DNA of 64,000 nucleotides. It comes from Bacteroidales bacterium (lineage in GTDB: Bacteria; Bacteroidota; Bacteroidia; Bacteroidales; UBA4417). This document shows positions 63,447 through 64,000 of this stretch, in pieces. Position 1 is the first letter of the stretch, and every line of letters begins with the position of its first letter. The DNA is taken from positions 62,001 through 126,000 of the forward strand of contig JADJHD010000005.1 in the NCBI GenBank assembly GCA_016707705.1, written 5' to 3'. The position numbers and the translations under genes were made by a program. The notes beneath the pieces were generated by a model. That model was not told the DNA's origin, did not search any database, and saw only the letters and a list, made by a program, of their open reading frames with translations.

Positions 63447-64000
63447 ATGACATATCCTAAATCCCTGATTATTGCCCTGACTCTGCTTTCATTTTCATTT
63501 AGCCTGCTGGCCCAGAATCAGACAAAATCGCAGAAAGTTGATCCTGCTTCGCCCGACTTTAACTATCAAAAGATGGCCGCAGAAGCGAAAGATGCCTATC
63601 TGCATGCCTGGAACGGCTATAAGCAGTATGCCGGGAATGGATGCGCTGCGGCCCTTATCAAGAAGTGGACATAACTGGTATCCTCAGAGTTTGCTGATGA
63701 CACCCATTGATGCCTACGACGGATTGCTCATCCTGGGATTTAAGGAAGAGGCTGCTGAAGCTAAGAAGCTCATCTTTGAGAAGCTAAACTTTGATGTGGA
63801 TATGGAGGTTCAGAATTTCGAAGTCTCCATCAGGATACTCGGCGGACTGCTTTCGGCCTATGAACTGGATGGCGACAAGCGTTTCCTGAATCTTGCCGAG
63901 GACCTGGCAAACAGGCTTATCAAGTCATTCGACTCACCAACAGGTATGCCTTACCGCTATGTTAACCTAAACCGGAAAAACGCGGGGTGAAGTTTCAAAT
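63447..64000 (+). CDS. GH47 alpha-1,2-mannosidase, N-terminal part, two frameshifts, cut by the window edge
   Basis: Start of an exported class I alpha-mannosidase (signal peptide MTYPKSLIIALTLLSFSFS, ending LLAQ). The GH47 features are AEAKDAYLHAWNGYKQYA, DALRPLSRSGHNWY, LLMTPIDAYDGLLILGF, FEVSIRILGGLLSAYELDGD and PTGMPYRYVNL, close to the eukaryotic ER mannosidase pattern (YA.G.D.L.P; S.RILGGLLSAY). The frame changes at about 63632 (2-nt loss or 1-nt gain in gccgggaatg; expected AWGMDAL). It changes again at about 63970 (two A missing in cctaaaccgg; expected NLKTGKTRGE). With these restored one frame runs off the window. The enzyme trims mannose from N-glycan-like chains with Ca2+. Confidence 0.85.

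Overview
The window looks like chromosomal sequence of a free-living member of the Bacteroidota, most probably order Bacteroidales. Several features point that way. Two secreted proteins end in type IX secretion (T9SS) sorting domains, and there is a GldH-type gliding lipoprotein. A hybrid propeller-type two-component sensor is present. The metabolic set includes a class II chorismate mutase fused to DAHP synthase and an epimerase-type threonine dehydrogenase paired with kbl. Many start sites have a Bacteroidota-type promoter (TTTG or TTG, a 17-23 nt spacer, TAnnTTTG) and no strong Shine-Dalgarno sequence. No rRNA, tRNA, CRISPR array, prophage or complete insertion sequence was seen.

Layout. 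0-7.7 kb: end of a GH13 glucosidase, an AlkZ-like DNA glycosylase, a lipoprotein metallopeptidase, a nitroreductase, a MEMO1-AMMECR1 fusion and a ComF-type phosphoribosyltransferase. 7.7-18 kb: a frameshifted lamin-tail surface protein, asd, ribF, gldH, mnmA, the divergent threonine-degradation pair tdh/kbl, and an AAA/DUF4143 ATPase preceded by a 22-bp-period direct repeat array. 18.5-27 kb: a beta-CASP hydrolase, a small unknown protein, a CstA-type transporter, a secreted S74 tail-fibre-like protein, cysS and an M2/M3-like peptidase. 27.3-32.2 kb: a compact operon of five exported proteins of unknown function, bounded by terminators and headed by a palindrome that overlaps its promoter. 32.3-42.8 kb: T9SS cargo proteins, a PQQ-type propeller protein and a sensor kinase/response regulator pair. 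43-55.7 kb: tyrS (frameshifted), an SMP-30 lactonase, an alpha-L-fucosidase, sbcD/sbcC, a short-chain reductase, a GH114-like lipoprotein, a carbonic-anhydrase-like protein and an SRPBCC protein. 55.7-63.3 kb, minus strand: a VOC protein, then aromatic amino acid genes aroC, aroA, DAHP synthase/chorismate mutase, tyrA, an aminotransferase and pheA. Upstream of pheA lies a transcription attenuator with a Tyr/Phe-rich leader peptide. 63.4-64 kb: start of a GH47 alpha-mannosidase.

The aromatic genes form a pathway from DAHP to Phe and Tyr: DAHP synthase, EPSP synthase, chorismate synthase, chorismate mutase, prephenate dehydratase and dehydrogenase, and an aminotransferase. The leader reads the end products, charged tRNA-Phe and tRNA-Tyr.

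Quality caution. At least seven small indels break otherwise well-conserved reading frames: one each in the lamin-tail gene, tyrS, DAHP synthase, tyrA and the aminotransferase, and two in GH47. Five of the seven lie in the last 4.3 kb. Because tyrS is essential and most sites are short homopolymers, uncorrected sequencing or assembly error is the simplest explanation, and the real genes are probably intact. A dispersed palindromic repeat family (three copies, at 43.1, 54.9 and 58.6 kb) occupies the larger intergenic gaps on the right side.
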